Shown here: one piece after another, positions 9,647-20,190 of the stretch
How the letters are laid out: every line of letters begins with the position of its first letter
Position numbering within the stretch: position 1 is the stretch's first letter
Assembly: GCA_913020435.1 (NCBI GenBank)
Contig: CAJVZZ010000006.1
Coordinates: forward strand, 1 to 64,000
DNA: 64,000 bases
Direction: 5' to 3'
Source: an uncultured Flavobacteriales bacterium
Lineage (GTDB): Bacteria > Bacteroidota > Bacteroidia > Flavobacteriales_G > Salibacteraceae
The notes under the pieces: model-generated
What the model was told of the DNA's origin: nothing
Databases searched by the model: none
The model's input: the letters and a program-made list of their open reading frames with translations, nothing else
Translations under genes and position numbers: made by a program

Positions 9647-11956
9647 ATGACGAAAAGTAATTTAAATAAGAGATTTGTTACAGCTGTACCTGCTGATAAA
9701 TTTGGAAAAATCAGATTGACAGGGAAGAAGAATTATGCAGCTGGAATGCCTGCTGTTATTTCTTCGCTAAAACATTTGAAGCGAGAAGTCGGCCTCTTTA
9801 AAGGCATAAAGGTTCTGAGCCGAATGAACAAGAAAAATGGCTTTGATTGTCCGGGATGTGCCTGGCCTGATCCTGATGGTAAACGTTCAACCCTCGGAGA
9901 ATATTGCGAAAATGGAGTAAAAGCAATTGCAGAAGAAATTACTGTGAAACGAGTCGATGCTGAATTCTTCAGGAAAAACAACATTGAAGAACTCAGCAAA
10001 CAATCCGATTTTTGGATTGGTAAGCAAGGTCGAATTACTGAACCCATGATTTTAGAAGTTGGCTCCAAAAACTTCAAGCCTATTTCATGGGACGCTGCAT
10101 TTAATAAAATTGGAAATCAACTCAAATCTCTAAATAGTCCAGATGAAGCTGCCTTTTATACATCTGGCAGAACAAGTAATGAAGCAGCCTATATGTATCA
10201 ACTTTTTGCGCGCCAAGTTGGTACAAATAACCTACCCGATTGCTCAAATATGTGCCATGAATCCAGCGGAATTGGTTTGGGTGAAACAGTTGGAATTGGC
10301 AAAGGATCGGTTAAACTAGAAGATTTGCATGAGGCTGAAGTAATTGTTGTTATGGGGCAAAATCCAGGCACCAATCATCCTAGAATGTTGTCTGCATTGG
10401 CAAAGTGCAAAACAAATGGAGGAACAGTTGTCAGTATCAATCCAATACCCGAGGCAGGTAATGAAGCTTTTGCAGATCCACAAGACCCAATCTCAATGAT
10501 TAAAGGCGGTGAGAAATTAACGGATTTGTACTTACAGGTAAAAATAAATGGAGATGTCGCCGTATTAAAGGCCGCCTGCATACTTATGCTAGAAGCCGAA
10601 AAAGTCAATCCAGGAACTGTATTTGATCTAGATTTTATTGAAAAAAATTGCGACGGATACGAAACATTAATTGCTGACTTAGAAACAACTAGTTATGAGG
10701 ATTGCATCAAACAAAGTGGTGTTCAAGAAAGTCAAGTAAGGCAATTTGCAGACTTACTTATCAATAATAAAAAAATAATTATCTGCTGGGCAATGGGAAT
10801 TACTCAACACAAGAATGGTGTTGAAAATGTTCGTGAAATTGTAAATACTTTACTTCTTAAAGGAAGTATTGGAAAACCAGGTGCAGGAACTTGCCCAGCT
10901 CGTGGACACAGTAATGTGCAGGGTGATAGAACTATGGGGATTTGGGAGAAACCTAAAACTGCATTTCTAGAAAGTCTAGACAATCATTTCGGAATCAACA
11001 CGCCTAAAGAGCATGGTTATGACGTTGTCGACTGTATTGAGGCCATGCACAACAACAAAGTAAAAATCTTTATGGCTATGGGAGGAAACTTCGTTTCTGC
11101 AACTCCCGATACAGAATATACCGCTGAAGCTATTCAGAAATGTCAATTAACCGTGCATGTCTCTACCAAGCTGAACCGATCACATCTTATTCCAGGTATT
11201 GAGTCCATCATACTGCCTTGCATTTCAAGAACTGAAAGTGATACGCAAGAGAGCGGTTTACAGTTTATTTCTGTAGAAAATTCAATGGGGATAGTACACA
11301 GAAGTACCGGGAAATTTCCTCCAGCATCTAACAATTTAAAAAGTGAGCCAGCCATTATTGCAGGAGTTGCCAATTCTACTTTTGGTGATAATTCGCCAGT
11401 TAACTGGTCAGAAATGGTCGTTAATTATGATGCGATAAGAAATCATATTGAAGCAACAATAGTTGGGTTTGACGATTATAACACAAGAGTGAGACAATCG
11501 GGTGGGTTTTATTTACCAAATGGGGCTCGAGAAGGTCAATTTAAAACTGCTACGGATAAGGCTAGGTTTACCGTTAACCCACTACCCGACCAACAAGTGA
11601 AAGATGGTAACTTGATTATGATGACCATTCGCTCACATGACCAATATAACACAACGATATACGGAATGGATGACCGCTATCGTGGAGTATTTAATGAAAG
11701 ACGTGTAGTTTTTATCCATCCAGAAGACATGAAAAATTTGGGCTTTGCGAAACTTGATATCGTAAATCTCAAAAGTCATTTTATGGGTGAAGTTCGAGAA
11801 GCATTCAATTTTAAAATTATTCCTTATGATATAGCTCGAGGCTGTGTGGCAACCTACTTTCCCGAGGCAAATGTACTTGTACCTTTAAAGAGCTTTGCTC
11901 ATAAAAGTCAAACTCCAGTTTCTAAGTTTGTTGAAATAGAAATAAGTAAAGTTTAG
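9647..11956 (+). CDS. FdhF/YdeP-family molybdopterin oxidoreductase
   Basis: A 769-residue bis-MGD enzyme of the formate-dehydrogenase-like FdhF/YdeP family; the physiological substrate is not established for most members. The N-terminal GFDCPGCAWPDPDG (Cys68, Cys71) is characteristic of YdeP-like proteins, which keep only part of the usual four-Cys iron-sulfur motif. Cys203 in NMCHESSG is the likely molybdenum ligand. GHSNVQGDRTMGIWEKP and the C-terminal MMTIRSHDQYNTTIYGMDD (cofactor-binding domain) also fit. There is no Tat signal, so it should be cytoplasmic. No accessory fdhD or mob/moa gene lies in the window. A haem lipoprotein gene follows 61 bases downstream. Confidence 0.92.
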   Translation: MTKSNLNKRFVTAVPADKFGKIRLTGKKNYAAGMPAVISSLKHLKREVGLFKGIKVLSRMNKKNGFDCPGCAWPDPDGKRSTLGEYCENGVKAIAEEITVKRVDAEFFRKNNIEELSKQSDFWIGKQGRITEPMILEVGSKNFKPISWDAAFNKIGNQLKSLNSPDEAAFYTSGRTSNEAAYMYQLFARQVGTNNLPDCSNMCHESSGIGLGETVGIGKGSVKLEDLHEAEVIVVMGQNPGTNHPRMLSALAKCKTNGGTVVSINPIPEAGNEAFADPQDPISMIKGGEKLTDLYLQVKINGDVAVLKAACILMLEAEKVNPGTVFDLDFIEKNCDGYETLIADLETTSYEDCIKQSGVQESQVRQFADLLINNKKIIICWAMGITQHKNGVENVREIVNTLLLKGSIGKPGAGTCPARGHSNVQGDRTMGIWEKPKTAFLESLDNHFGINTPKEHGYDVVDCIEAMHNNKVKIFMAMGGNFVSATPDTEYTAEAIQKCQLTVHVSTKLNRSHLIPGIESIILPCISRTESDTQESGLQFISVENSMGIVHRSTGKFPPASNNLKSEPAIIAGVANSTFGDNSPVNWSEMVVNYDAIRNHIEATIVGFDDYNTRVRQSGGFYLPNGAREGQFKTATDKARFTVNPLPDQQVKDGNLIMMTIRSHDQYNTTIYGMDDRYRGVFNERRVVFIHPEDMKNLGFAKLDIVNLKSHFMGEVREAFNFKIIPYDIARGCVATYFPEANVLVPLKSFAHKSQTPVSKFVEIEISKV

Positions 11957-11993
11957 TTTGAATTACAGTGATTTTATATTACTGTAATTCAAA
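11957..11993 (+). terminator. Perfect 13-bp hairpin after the molybdoenzyme gene
   Basis: TTTGAATTACAGT at 11957-11969 is exactly complementary to ACTGTAATTCAAA at 11981-11993 (loop 11 bases), beginning right after the stop codon. It is AT-rich and lacks a run of T after it, so it may be a weak terminator or an mRNA-stabilising hairpin. Confidence 0.5.
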
Positions 11994-12017
11994 TAATTAA
12001 AGGTTAAATTTACAAGC

Positions 12018-12491
12018 ATGCATAGAAAGTCCTTTATTATTTTAAGTCTTTATTTTATCCTTGGATTTTTGAATGCCTGCAGTGATTCAAACCATGAATC
12101 AAAAGAAGAAATCATTGATGCTGTAGAATTAATAAATACGAATTTCCCCAATAAAAGAAGCGAGCTGTCAGTGCTTATGCGAACTTTGTATAATGATACA
12201 AAAGCAGAAAAAAAACTACTTACAAACAAAGAGTACTCTTCTATTGATTGGATATCAAAATATGCTAATTTACTTACTGTAAAACAAACCGATGATTCTA
12301 ATAATGACAAAGTGTTTGAAGCTTTTGGAAACTCTTTTCTTAGCCTACTTAAAGCATATCAAAACACTACTGAAAACAATAGAATTTCAAATTACAATCT
12401 GCTGATAACCGATTGCATGAATTGCCACCAAGCATTCTGCTTAGGGCCTATTGTAATAATCAAAAAGCTACCAATAACCATCAAAAAATAA
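12018..12491 (+). CDS. Small haem c-binding lipoprotein
   Basis: A 157-residue protein with a lipoprotein signal (hydrophobic residues 6-18, lipobox LNAC with Cys21) and a single haem-attachment motif CMNCH at 133-137 close to the C-terminus, followed by QAFCLGPI. A mostly helical body with the haem motif near the C-terminus resembles class II (cytochrome c'-like) proteins. It is likely exported and lipid-anchored. It is downstream of the molybdoenzyme and 3 bases before dtd. Whether it carries electrons for the cytoplasmic molybdoenzyme is doubtful because of the different compartment. Confidence 0.78.
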   Translation: MHRKSFIILSLYFILGFLNACSDSNHESKEEIIDAVELINTNFPNKRSELSVLMRTLYNDTKAEKKLLTNKEYSSIDWISKYANLLTVKQTDDSNNDKVFEAFGNSFLSLLKAYQNTTENNRISNYNLLITDCMNCHQAFCLGPIVIIKKLPITIKK

Positions 12492-12494
12492 AGT

Positions 12495-12947
12495 ATGCGA
12501 GCGATTATTCAAAGAGTTAGCGGAGCATCAGTAACCATTGAAAACGTAAAAATTTCAAGTATAAAAACGGGTCTAATGATTCTGTTAGGAATTGAACAGG
12601 AAGACTCCGAGGAAGATGCTCAATGGTTGGTTCGGAAAATTTGTTCCCTCAGAATATTTGGTGACGAAAATGGGAATATGAACCATTCTCTTCAAGATAT
12701 TAAAGGGGAAGTTTTACTAGTCTCCCAGTTTACTTTGCATGCTAAAATTAAAAAAGGAAATCGGCCTTCATTTATTAAAGCTGCAAGTCCAGAGATTGCA
12801 AATAAACTTTATGAAATAACAAAGCAGCTTTTTAATACTGAATTAAACCAAAATATTGCAGCTGGTAAATTTGGAGCAATGATGCAAGTACAGCTTATTA
12901 ATGACGGTCCAATCACACTAATTATAGATACTAAAAACAAGGAATAA
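12495..12947 (+). CDS. dtd: D-aminoacyl-tRNA deacylase
   Basis: Hydrolyses D-aminoacyl-tRNAs (and glycyl-tRNA(Ala)), recycling mischarged tRNA. The 150-residue protein has both diagnostic motifs: SQFTLHA at about residues 77-83 and GPITL (the GP-cisPro motif) at about 138-142. MRAIIQRVSGASV at the N-terminus is the family start. Its stop is immediately followed by the GTG start of the MBOAT gene. Confidence 0.97.
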   Translation: MRAIIQRVSGASVTIENVKISSIKTGLMILLGIEQEDSEEDAQWLVRKICSLRIFGDENGNMNHSLQDIKGEVLLVSQFTLHAKIKKGNRPSFIKAASPEIANKLYEITKQLFNTELNQNIAAGKFGAMMQVQLINDGPITLIIDTKNKE

Positions 12948-14339
12948 GTGCTTTTTAATTCTGTCGAATTTCTTGTTTTTTTCCCAATTGTAATTGCACT
13001 TTATTATGCAATTCAATATAAGTGGAGATGGTTACTGCTTCTTGCGGCAAGCTATATCTTTTATGGATCATGGAAAGTTGAGTTTTTGAGTTTAATTGCT
13101 CTTTCGACGTTGGTCGACTTTTATGTTGGGAAGCAATTATATGAGAATACTGATCCTAAGAAAAGGTGGAAATACCTGCTTTTAAGTTTAGGACTAAACC
13201 TAGGTTTACTTATTTTTTTCAAGTACGGGTCCTTTTTAGCAAATTTAGCTTTACCAATTGCTCCAATTCCAGAATGGAGAAAGAACCAAATCGTTTCATT
13301 TTTGGCCTTTGATTTACCCGTAGGAATTTCATTTTACACCTTTCAAACAATGGGGTACACCATTGATATTTTTAAAAATAAAATAAAGCCTGAAAAGCAT
13401 TTAGGGAAATTTGCCCTATACGTTAGCTACTTCCCTCAATTGGTTGCAGGACCCATAGAACGATTTAAACATCTTCAGCCTCAATTGCTCGCAAATAATA
13501 AGTTGACCTATAGAAATCTCTGCCACGGTGCACGATTAATGCTTTATGGGTTTTTCATTAAAATGGTTATTGCCGATAATATTGCGCCACTTGTGGATGC
13601 TGTTTTCGAATCTCCATTGGAATATTCATTGATAACAAGGTGGACAGGAATTTTAGGGTTTGGCTGGCAGATATATGCTGATTTTTATGGTTACTCATTA
13701 ATTGCCATTGGAGCGGCTCGTTGCATGGGGGTAGAACTCATAACGAATTTCAAAACTCCATACTTTGCCAAATCTATTCAAGATTTTTGGAGAAGGTGGC
13801 ACATAAGTCTAAGCACCTGGTTTAGAGATTATATTTTTGTTCCACTTGGTGGAAGCAACGTCAATAAAGTCATTTGGATTAGAAATATTTTGGTGGTTTT
13901 TATCCTAAGTGGATTATGGCATGGAGCCAATTATACTTTTATTATTTGGGGAGCTATTCACGGTCTATTTTACTTAATTGAGCGCAGCATTAAAGTTCCA
14001 AATCGCAGTTTTTTAAAACCGATACATTGGCTCAAAACCTATTTAATTGTTTCATTCGCTTGGCTATTTTTCAGAGCCGAGGATATTAGCAACGCAATGG
14101 AAGTCTTGTTTGGGGCTGATTCGATGTATTCTAACAAGTATTTGGATTTGCCATTTGAACTAGTTTTTGGATTTATCATTTTCATAATGCTTGAACTTTT
14201 ATTTAAATCCGATTCTGTAAACTCTGTTTTAAATCGAACTCCATTTGCTGTGCGATGGAGTGGTTATGGAGTAATTATCTTTTTTATTCTTTCGTTTGCA
14301 GGAACAACAAATCACCCGTTTATCTATTTTCAATTCTAA
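12948..14339 (+). CDS. MBOAT-family membrane O-acyltransferase (AlgI/DltB-like)
   Basis: A 463-residue protein with about 10 membrane spans that transfers acyl (often acetyl) groups to exported polysaccharides or other acceptors. The GTG start directly abuts the dtd stop and gives LFNSVEFLVFFPI, the standard AlgI-type N-terminus. The motif DFWRRWHISLSTWFRDYIF is present, and the catalytic histidine is in LSGLWHGANYTF (about residue 324). The gene overlaps the next by one base (TAATG). AlgI-type enzymes normally work with an SGNH-fold partner, and the downstream gene is a candidate for that role. The acceptor is unknown. Confidence 0.95.
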   Translation: MLFNSVEFLVFFPIVIALYYAIQYKWRWLLLLAASYIFYGSWKVEFLSLIALSTLVDFYVGKQLYENTDPKKRWKYLLLSLGLNLGLLIFFKYGSFLANLALPIAPIPEWRKNQIVSFLAFDLPVGISFYTFQTMGYTIDIFKNKIKPEKHLGKFALYVSYFPQLVAGPIERFKHLQPQLLANNKLTYRNLCHGARLMLYGFFIKMVIADNIAPLVDAVFESPLEYSLITRWTGILGFGWQIYADFYGYSLIAIGAARCMGVELITNFKTPYFAKSIQDFWRRWHISLSTWFRDYIFVPLGGSNVNKVIWIRNILVVFILSGLWHGANYTFIIWGAIHGLFYLIERSIKVPNRSFLKPIHWLKTYLIVSFAWLFFRAEDISNAMEVLFGADSMYSNKYLDLPFELVFGFIIFIMLELLFKSDSVNSVLNRTPFAVRWSGYGVIIFFILSFAGTTNHPFIYFQF

Positions 14340-15334
14340 TGGAAATAGTAAAAAAAATAGGACTTCGAATATTGTTGCTTGCGGTCATAGCGATTGCAAC
14401 ATCAGCTATTTATAAACGGTATTTCTACCAAAGCTTTTTAGAAAAAGAGGGATTTCTTTTGTATCGACTTAACCGATCAGTTAATGCCGATTATTTGTTT
14501 TTTTCTGCCAGTAGCGACTATACATTTGATTCAATAAATGATATTGATACTAGTAGAGTTAGTGTTTTAACTATGAATTATTGTACTAAAAGTGTTAAGT
14601 CAATTGCAGGAGGAGCTCATCATGCCGGAGTTTTCAAACAATTGATAAAACACATTCCAAAAAATACAATAGAAGGAATTATAGTGTCGTTCAACATCAG
14701 AAGTTTTAGCCCTAAATGGTTAACCGGTATAAATGAAAATCTACTTCAAAAATATACAGCGTTGTATAAACCAAATCCTGTGCTAATCTCAAGATTAACT
14801 GGATCTCTAAAGTTTTATCCAATTCGAACACAAAAAGAATTAGAACAAGAAAGAAACGCCTACTTTTCATCCTGGCCGCTACCCTATCTTTTCCCAAAAA
14901 ATACCGTAAAAAATTGGTATTCAAATGAAAGGCGGTTTTCAACAAACGATTCTATTGCTAACATCTCTTTAGAGTATTTGAAAAGTTTTGCATTCGTTAT
15001 TAATGACAATCACTCTAGAACCAAAGACTTCGATGAAATTGTTGAATTAGCGAAATCTAAAAATCTAAAACTGATACTACATGTACTTCCAGAAAACATG
15101 GATGAAGCTAGGCGGTTAATTGGAGATTCTTTAACAGCATTAATTCAAGCAAATAGAGATTTCGCAATTGCTCGTTATCATAATCCAACTGCAAGTGTTT
15201 GGGTAATTGACAATCTTGAAAAGGTGCGTCATGTTGATTTTACTGATCGAGACTTCCCAACTGAACATTATAACCAAAATGGTAGAACTATTATTGCAAA
15301 ATCAATTGCAAAACAATTAAATGCTATAAAATGA
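14339..15334 (+). CDS. Membrane-anchored protein, probable SGNH-like partner of the MBOAT acyltransferase
   Basis: The frame is open from 14255, but the ATG at 14339 overlaps the MBOAT stop (TAATG) and starts a normal N-terminal anchor (residues about 8-22, IGLRILLLAVIAIATSAIY), giving 331 residues. FFSASSDYTFDSIND could be a degenerate block I (Ser nucleophile region). HVDFTDRDFPTEHYNQNGR near the C-terminus resembles the Asp-x-x-His block of SGNH hydrolases and DltD/AlgX-like partners. This is inference from motif, length and context; overall similarity is low and I would not name it. Confidence 0.65.
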   Translation: MEIVKKIGLRILLLAVIAIATSAIYKRYFYQSFLEKEGFLLYRLNRSVNADYLFFSASSDYTFDSINDIDTSRVSVLTMNYCTKSVKSIAGGAHHAGVFKQLIKHIPKNTIEGIIVSFNIRSFSPKWLTGINENLLQKYTALYKPNPVLISRLTGSLKFYPIRTQKELEQERNAYFSSWPLPYLFPKNTVKNWYSNERRFSTNDSIANISLEYLKSFAFVINDNHSRTKDFDEIVELAKSKNLKLILHVLPENMDEARRLIGDSLTALIQANRDFAIARYHNPTASVWVIDNLEKVRHVDFTDRDFPTEHYNQNGRTIIAKSIAKQLNAIK

Positions 15335-15657
15335 CAATAGAAGAAGCACAAAAAACGGTTGACGAATGGATAAACACTATCGGTGTTCGATATTTTAATG
15401 AATTGACCAATATGGCCCAACTTACAGAAGAAGTTGGAGAGGTGGCACGAATTATTGCTCGACGATATGGAGAACAAAGCGAAAAGGAGTCAGATAAAGA
15501 CAAGGATTTAGGAGAGGAATTTGCCGACGTTTTGTTTGTGCTTATTTGTCTTGCAAATCAGACAGGAATAGATTTAACAGAAGCATTTAATAAGAGGATG
15601 GACAACAAAACCAAGCGCGATAAAGACCGACACAAAAACAACGAAAAATTGAAGTAA
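15331..15657 (+). CDS. MazG-like nucleotide pyrophosphohydrolase
   Basis: A 108-residue all-alpha NTP pyrophosphatase of the MazG/YpjD group, probably clearing non-canonical or excess NTPs. The metal-binding pattern is visible: EEVGEVARII (E-x2-E) followed by LGEEFADVLFVL (E-x2-D). The Lys/Glu-rich segment between the helices is longer than usual. It overlaps the preceding gene by 4 bases (ATGA), so it ends the dtd-MBOAT operon. It is convergent with the DUF6089 gene. Confidence 0.9.
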   Translation: MTIEEAQKTVDEWINTIGVRYFNELTNMAQLTEEVGEVARIIARRYGEQSEKESDKDKDLGEEFADVLFVLICLANQTGIDLTEAFNKRMDNKTKRDKDRHKNNEKLK

Positions 15658-15660
15658 GCT

Positions 15661-16605
15661 CTAAAATTTAGCCCTTCTTCCCCGCTTCTTGAAGGAGTGC
15701 GAACCACCAGGTCGTTTGCTTTTCTTGCTTACTAAGTTACCGAAGTTATAACTAACGATTGCTGACATACTGAAATAATGATCATTATTCTTTGGATTTC
15801 CTCTGGGAGCCCCAGTAGAACTCCACCCAGGATTACTTCCATCTGTTCTATCTGCATAAGATGCCGATGAGCCTCCAACTTCTTGAGCTAGTTTTGTATT
15901 GTCGTAATACACTGTACTTGCGTCATCTAAGTAGTCAGTAAGCGTATACCTGTAGCTAATATCCAATCCAAACTTCAACCACATTTTGTAGGTATAATTA
16001 ACTTGAATTCCAGCAGGGAAAGAAATTGAAAATGGTAAATATGGTGCAGGGCCACCTTCTAATCCCTGCCCTTCTGTTCTTAATGGCCTTAAGGGAGTGC
16101 CATCAGATTTAGAGTTAAAATAAAACAATGCAGCACCTCCGTATGCAATAACCTCTATTGGGAAACCTCGCATTCCCTGAATACCCTTGATATTGTATAA
16201 ATGTCCTGGTTTAGCTCTCAGTATAAAGAAATCATATAAAAAGCCACCTTCATAAATTTTTGATTGAAAAGAGAGATTACGATATTTTCTAGTATCGTCA
16301 CCAGATAATTCATCAGCTCCCCTGACTTGACCATAAAAACCTGACACACGAAGTGCCGAACGATAGGCTATATTGAATCGATAGGATAAACTGTAGCACG
16401 TTCTAAACTGAGAAAACTCCATGTCTAATAACCAAGGTCTCCCTTTGCCTGAGCCACCACCTAATTCACCTAAATAATTCGAAAGACCTACACCACCAAC
16501 TAATTCGTGACGGTACTTTTTCCAATACTTCTTTTTATCAAAGTGCTGAGCGTAAGTAGCTTGAATTGATAGCGTAAAAATTAATATGAAAATATACTTT
16601 TTCAA
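15661..16605 (-). CDS. DUF6089-family outer-membrane beta-barrel protein
   Basis: A 314-residue exported protein with a signal peptide (residues 1-19, cut after TYAQ) and alternating aromatic strands typical of an outer-membrane beta-barrel. HELVGGVGLSNYLGELGG near the mature N-terminus is the hallmark of DUF6089 proteins, and the barrel ends with a strongly basic C-terminal tail (KKSKRPGG, KKRGRRAKF). The function is not known; members are restricted to Bacteroidota. Confidence 0.85.
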   Translation of the reverse strand: MKKYIFILIFTLSIQATYAQHFDKKKYWKKYRHELVGGVGLSNYLGELGGGSGKGRPWLLDMEFSQFRTCYSLSYRFNIAYRSALRVSGFYGQVRGADELSGDDTRKYRNLSFQSKIYEGGFLYDFFILRAKPGHLYNIKGIQGMRGFPIEVIAYGGAALFYFNSKSDGTPLRPLRTEGQGLEGGPAPYLPFSISFPAGIQVNYTYKMWLKFGLDISYRYTLTDYLDDASTVYYDNTKLAQEVGGSSASYADRTDGSNPGWSSTGAPRGNPKNNDHYFSMSAIVSYNFGNLVSKKSKRPGGSHSFKKRGRRAKF

Positions 16606-16675
16606 TATTGAGTAAATATACTTCGGAACAGCCTGATAGATTTTCTATCGAGGTAAAACACCAAAATACTTTTTT

Positions 16676-17323
16676 TTAATAACATTTACAGTCATATGAG
16701 AAATTCATCAAGCATTTGGGTAGATACTCTTGAATCTCCTCTTGTACTTCTCTTTTTACTGGATTTACTCTCATATCAATCACTTTCAATGATTTAATCT
16801 CCTGCACCGATTCTGGAAGATTTATCAATCGATTGGCCCATAAATCCAGTACTTCAAGTTTTCTCAAATCCCCAATCGATTTATCAATTTCCCACAAATA
16901 ATTATTGCTCGCTTCCAAAACCACCAAATTTTTAAAGCTACCGATAGACTCAGTTAAATAATTAATAGAATTCCTATTGAGAACAATCACCACCAAATTT
17001 GATAAAGTAGCTAATTGTTTGGGAAACGTATCCAACTTATTTCTGGATAGATCGAGATATTGTAAGTTTTTAAATTGATAAACCTCTTCAGGAATTTCTT
17101 TTAATTTCTGCTTCTTAAGCTCTAGGCGATAGACTTCTAATGGACTTTTAATTGCATCTTCCAAAGAAGTAAAAACCTTTACAGAATCAAGTTGCTCCAA
17201 AGAAAAAAGCTCTTGAGCAAAAGTATGAGTTGAAAAAAATAACGTGAAAAAGCTAAAACAAAATAGCTTCGCATTTCGCTTTGTCAAATTCCAATTGTTG
17301 TTTAAGTAAATCAATATTTTCAA
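16676..17323 (-). CDS. Secreted leucine-rich-repeat protein
   Basis: A protein of about 200-215 residues with roughly five 23-residue leucine-rich repeats (FKNLQYLDLSRNKLDTFP, FKNLVVLEASNNYLWEID, LRKLEVLDLWANRLINLP and others), bounded by an N-terminal signal peptide ending THTFAQ. The ATG at 17323 overlaps the ribF 3' end by 71 bases. An in-frame TTG at 17287 would give a more ordinary signal sequence (TKRNAKLFCFSFFTLFF), so the start is uncertain. The C-terminus is Cys-rich (CLMNFSYDCKCY). Probably a surface or periplasmic protein-binding module; ligand unknown. Confidence 0.8.
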   Translation of the reverse strand: MKILIYLNNNWNLTKRNAKLFCFSFFTLFFSTHTFAQELFSLEQLDSVKVFTSLEDAIKSPLEVYRLELKKQKLKEIPEEVYQFKNLQYLDLSRNKLDTFPKQLATLSNLVVIVLNRNSINYLTESIGSFKNLVVLEASNNYLWEIDKSIGDLRKLEVLDLWANRLINLPESVQEIKSLKVIDMRVNPVKREVQEEIQEYLPKCLMNFSYDCKCY

Positions 17324-18182
17324 ATTTCTGTTCTTCTCTAATTTTCTCTATTAAGCCTACACTAATTTCAAGACCATACAACTCTTCATCCAGTCCAAAA
17401 ACATGTACTTCTATTGTTATTCCACCTTGATCCTTTATGGATGGACGAATGCCAATATTCAACATACCAATATATGCTTCTTCCTTGATTTTTACGTGAA
17501 CTGCATAGACGCCATTTGGCGGAATTATTTTAAAACGATCCTTAATTTCAATATTTGCTGTTTTAAATCCAAGCGTTCTGCCAATTCCTGCACCCCTTAC
17601 AACTTTACCCGAAAGTAAAAAAGGATAGCCTAATAAATGTCTTGCCATTTTCATGTCCCCCTTCTGAATAGCAGATCTAATCTTTGTTGAACTTACCTGA
17701 GTATCTTTAAATTCTTGTGCTTCAATTTGTTCAACTTCAAAACCATACAAATTAGCCAATTCCAATAAGTCGTCAAAAGTTCCTTCTCGGTTTCTCCCAA
17801 AATGGTGATCGTAACCAATTATCAGCTTTGAAACCCCCAACTGATTGACGAGAACGTCTCTTACAAATTCTACTGAATTTAGTCTTGAAAATTCTCTACT
17901 AAATGGATGAATAATTAAGTGATCCAAGTTAGACTTAGCCAACAACTCGACCTTCTCTTCTTGAGTATTCAACATTTTCAGATCGTTATTCTCAGGGAAT
18001 AAAACCATTCTTGGGTGGGGGTAAAACGTTAATAGAACGGATGTACCATTTCTCTTTTCCGCCTCAGTTTTGAGGCGATCCAAAATGTAAGAATGACCAA
18101 GATGAACCCCATCAAAAGTACCAACAGTGGCAACTAAATTTTCTACAGGTTCAAATTCTTCAATATTCGAGTAAACTTTCAA
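17253..18182 (-). CDS. ribF: Bifunctional riboflavin kinase/FAD synthetase
   Basis: Makes FMN from riboflavin and then FAD. The 309-residue protein has the N-terminal adenylyltransferase domain (GTFDGVHLGH at 21-30, TFYPHPR at 52-58, SSTKIRSAIQKG before residue 180) and the C-terminal riboflavin kinase domain (GRTLGFKTANI, then NGVYAV). Length is normal. The LRR gene begins within its last 71 bases on the same strand. Confidence 0.97.
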   Translation of the reverse strand: MKVYSNIEEFEPVENLVATVGTFDGVHLGHSYILDRLKTEAEKRNGTSVLLTFYPHPRMVLFPENNDLKMLNTQEEKVELLAKSNLDHLIIHPFSREFSRLNSVEFVRDVLVNQLGVSKLIIGYDHHFGRNREGTFDDLLELANLYGFEVEQIEAQEFKDTQVSSTKIRSAIQKGDMKMARHLLGYPFLLSGKVVRGAGIGRTLGFKTANIEIKDRFKIIPPNGVYAVHVKIKEEAYIGMLNIGIRPSIKDQGGITIEVHVFGLDEELYGLEISVGLIEKIREEQKFENIDLLKQQLEFDKAKCEAILF

Positions 18183-18314
18183 ACCTTAAAGTGATGTTTT
18201 TTATTAACGATAATAATTAGCTACTCTGTTGATTTTCAGCATAATAATAGAGTAATTAACAATAATAATACAGTTAACGAAAATAGGCATATATAAATAT
18301 TGAAAGTCCTATAA

Positions 18315-19892
<1,578 letters not shown>

Positions 19893-19919
19893 TGTCATTC
19901 TACTAATTAGCACATTATT

Positions 19920-20153
19920 ATGCAAATAGAAATATTAACAGCGGACAAGAGTATTTTCAATGGTGAAGCTACACTTGCTAATTTTCCTGGAAAGGATGGA
20001 TCATTTGGAGTTATGAATGATCATGCTCCAATGATCGCAGCACTTAAAAAAGGAAATATTGTTATCACTACGTCTAATGGTGAGCAATCTTTTGAGGTAT
20101 CAGGCGGTGTCGTCGAAGTACTTAAAAATAAAGTAATGGTACTTGCGGAATAA
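19920..20153 (+). CDS. atpC: F1F0 ATP synthase subunit epsilon, short form
   Basis: The 77-residue protein contains only the N-terminal beta-sandwich of epsilon (MQIEILTADKSIFNGEA, then GSFGVMNDHAPMIAALKKG). The C-terminal two-helix domain that in other bacteria inhibits ATP hydrolysis is missing; there is no frameshift, the stop is followed by a terminator. Short epsilon subunits are known in Bacteroidota. The consequence should be loss of epsilon-type inhibition of the reverse reaction. Confidence 0.95.
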   Translation: MQIEILTADKSIFNGEATLANFPGKDGSFGVMNDHAPMIAALKKGNIVITTSNGEQSFEVSGGVVEVLKNKVMVLAE

Positions 20154-20190
20154 ATGTGTTTTTGTAGTTAATAATTAATTAATTCCGCAT

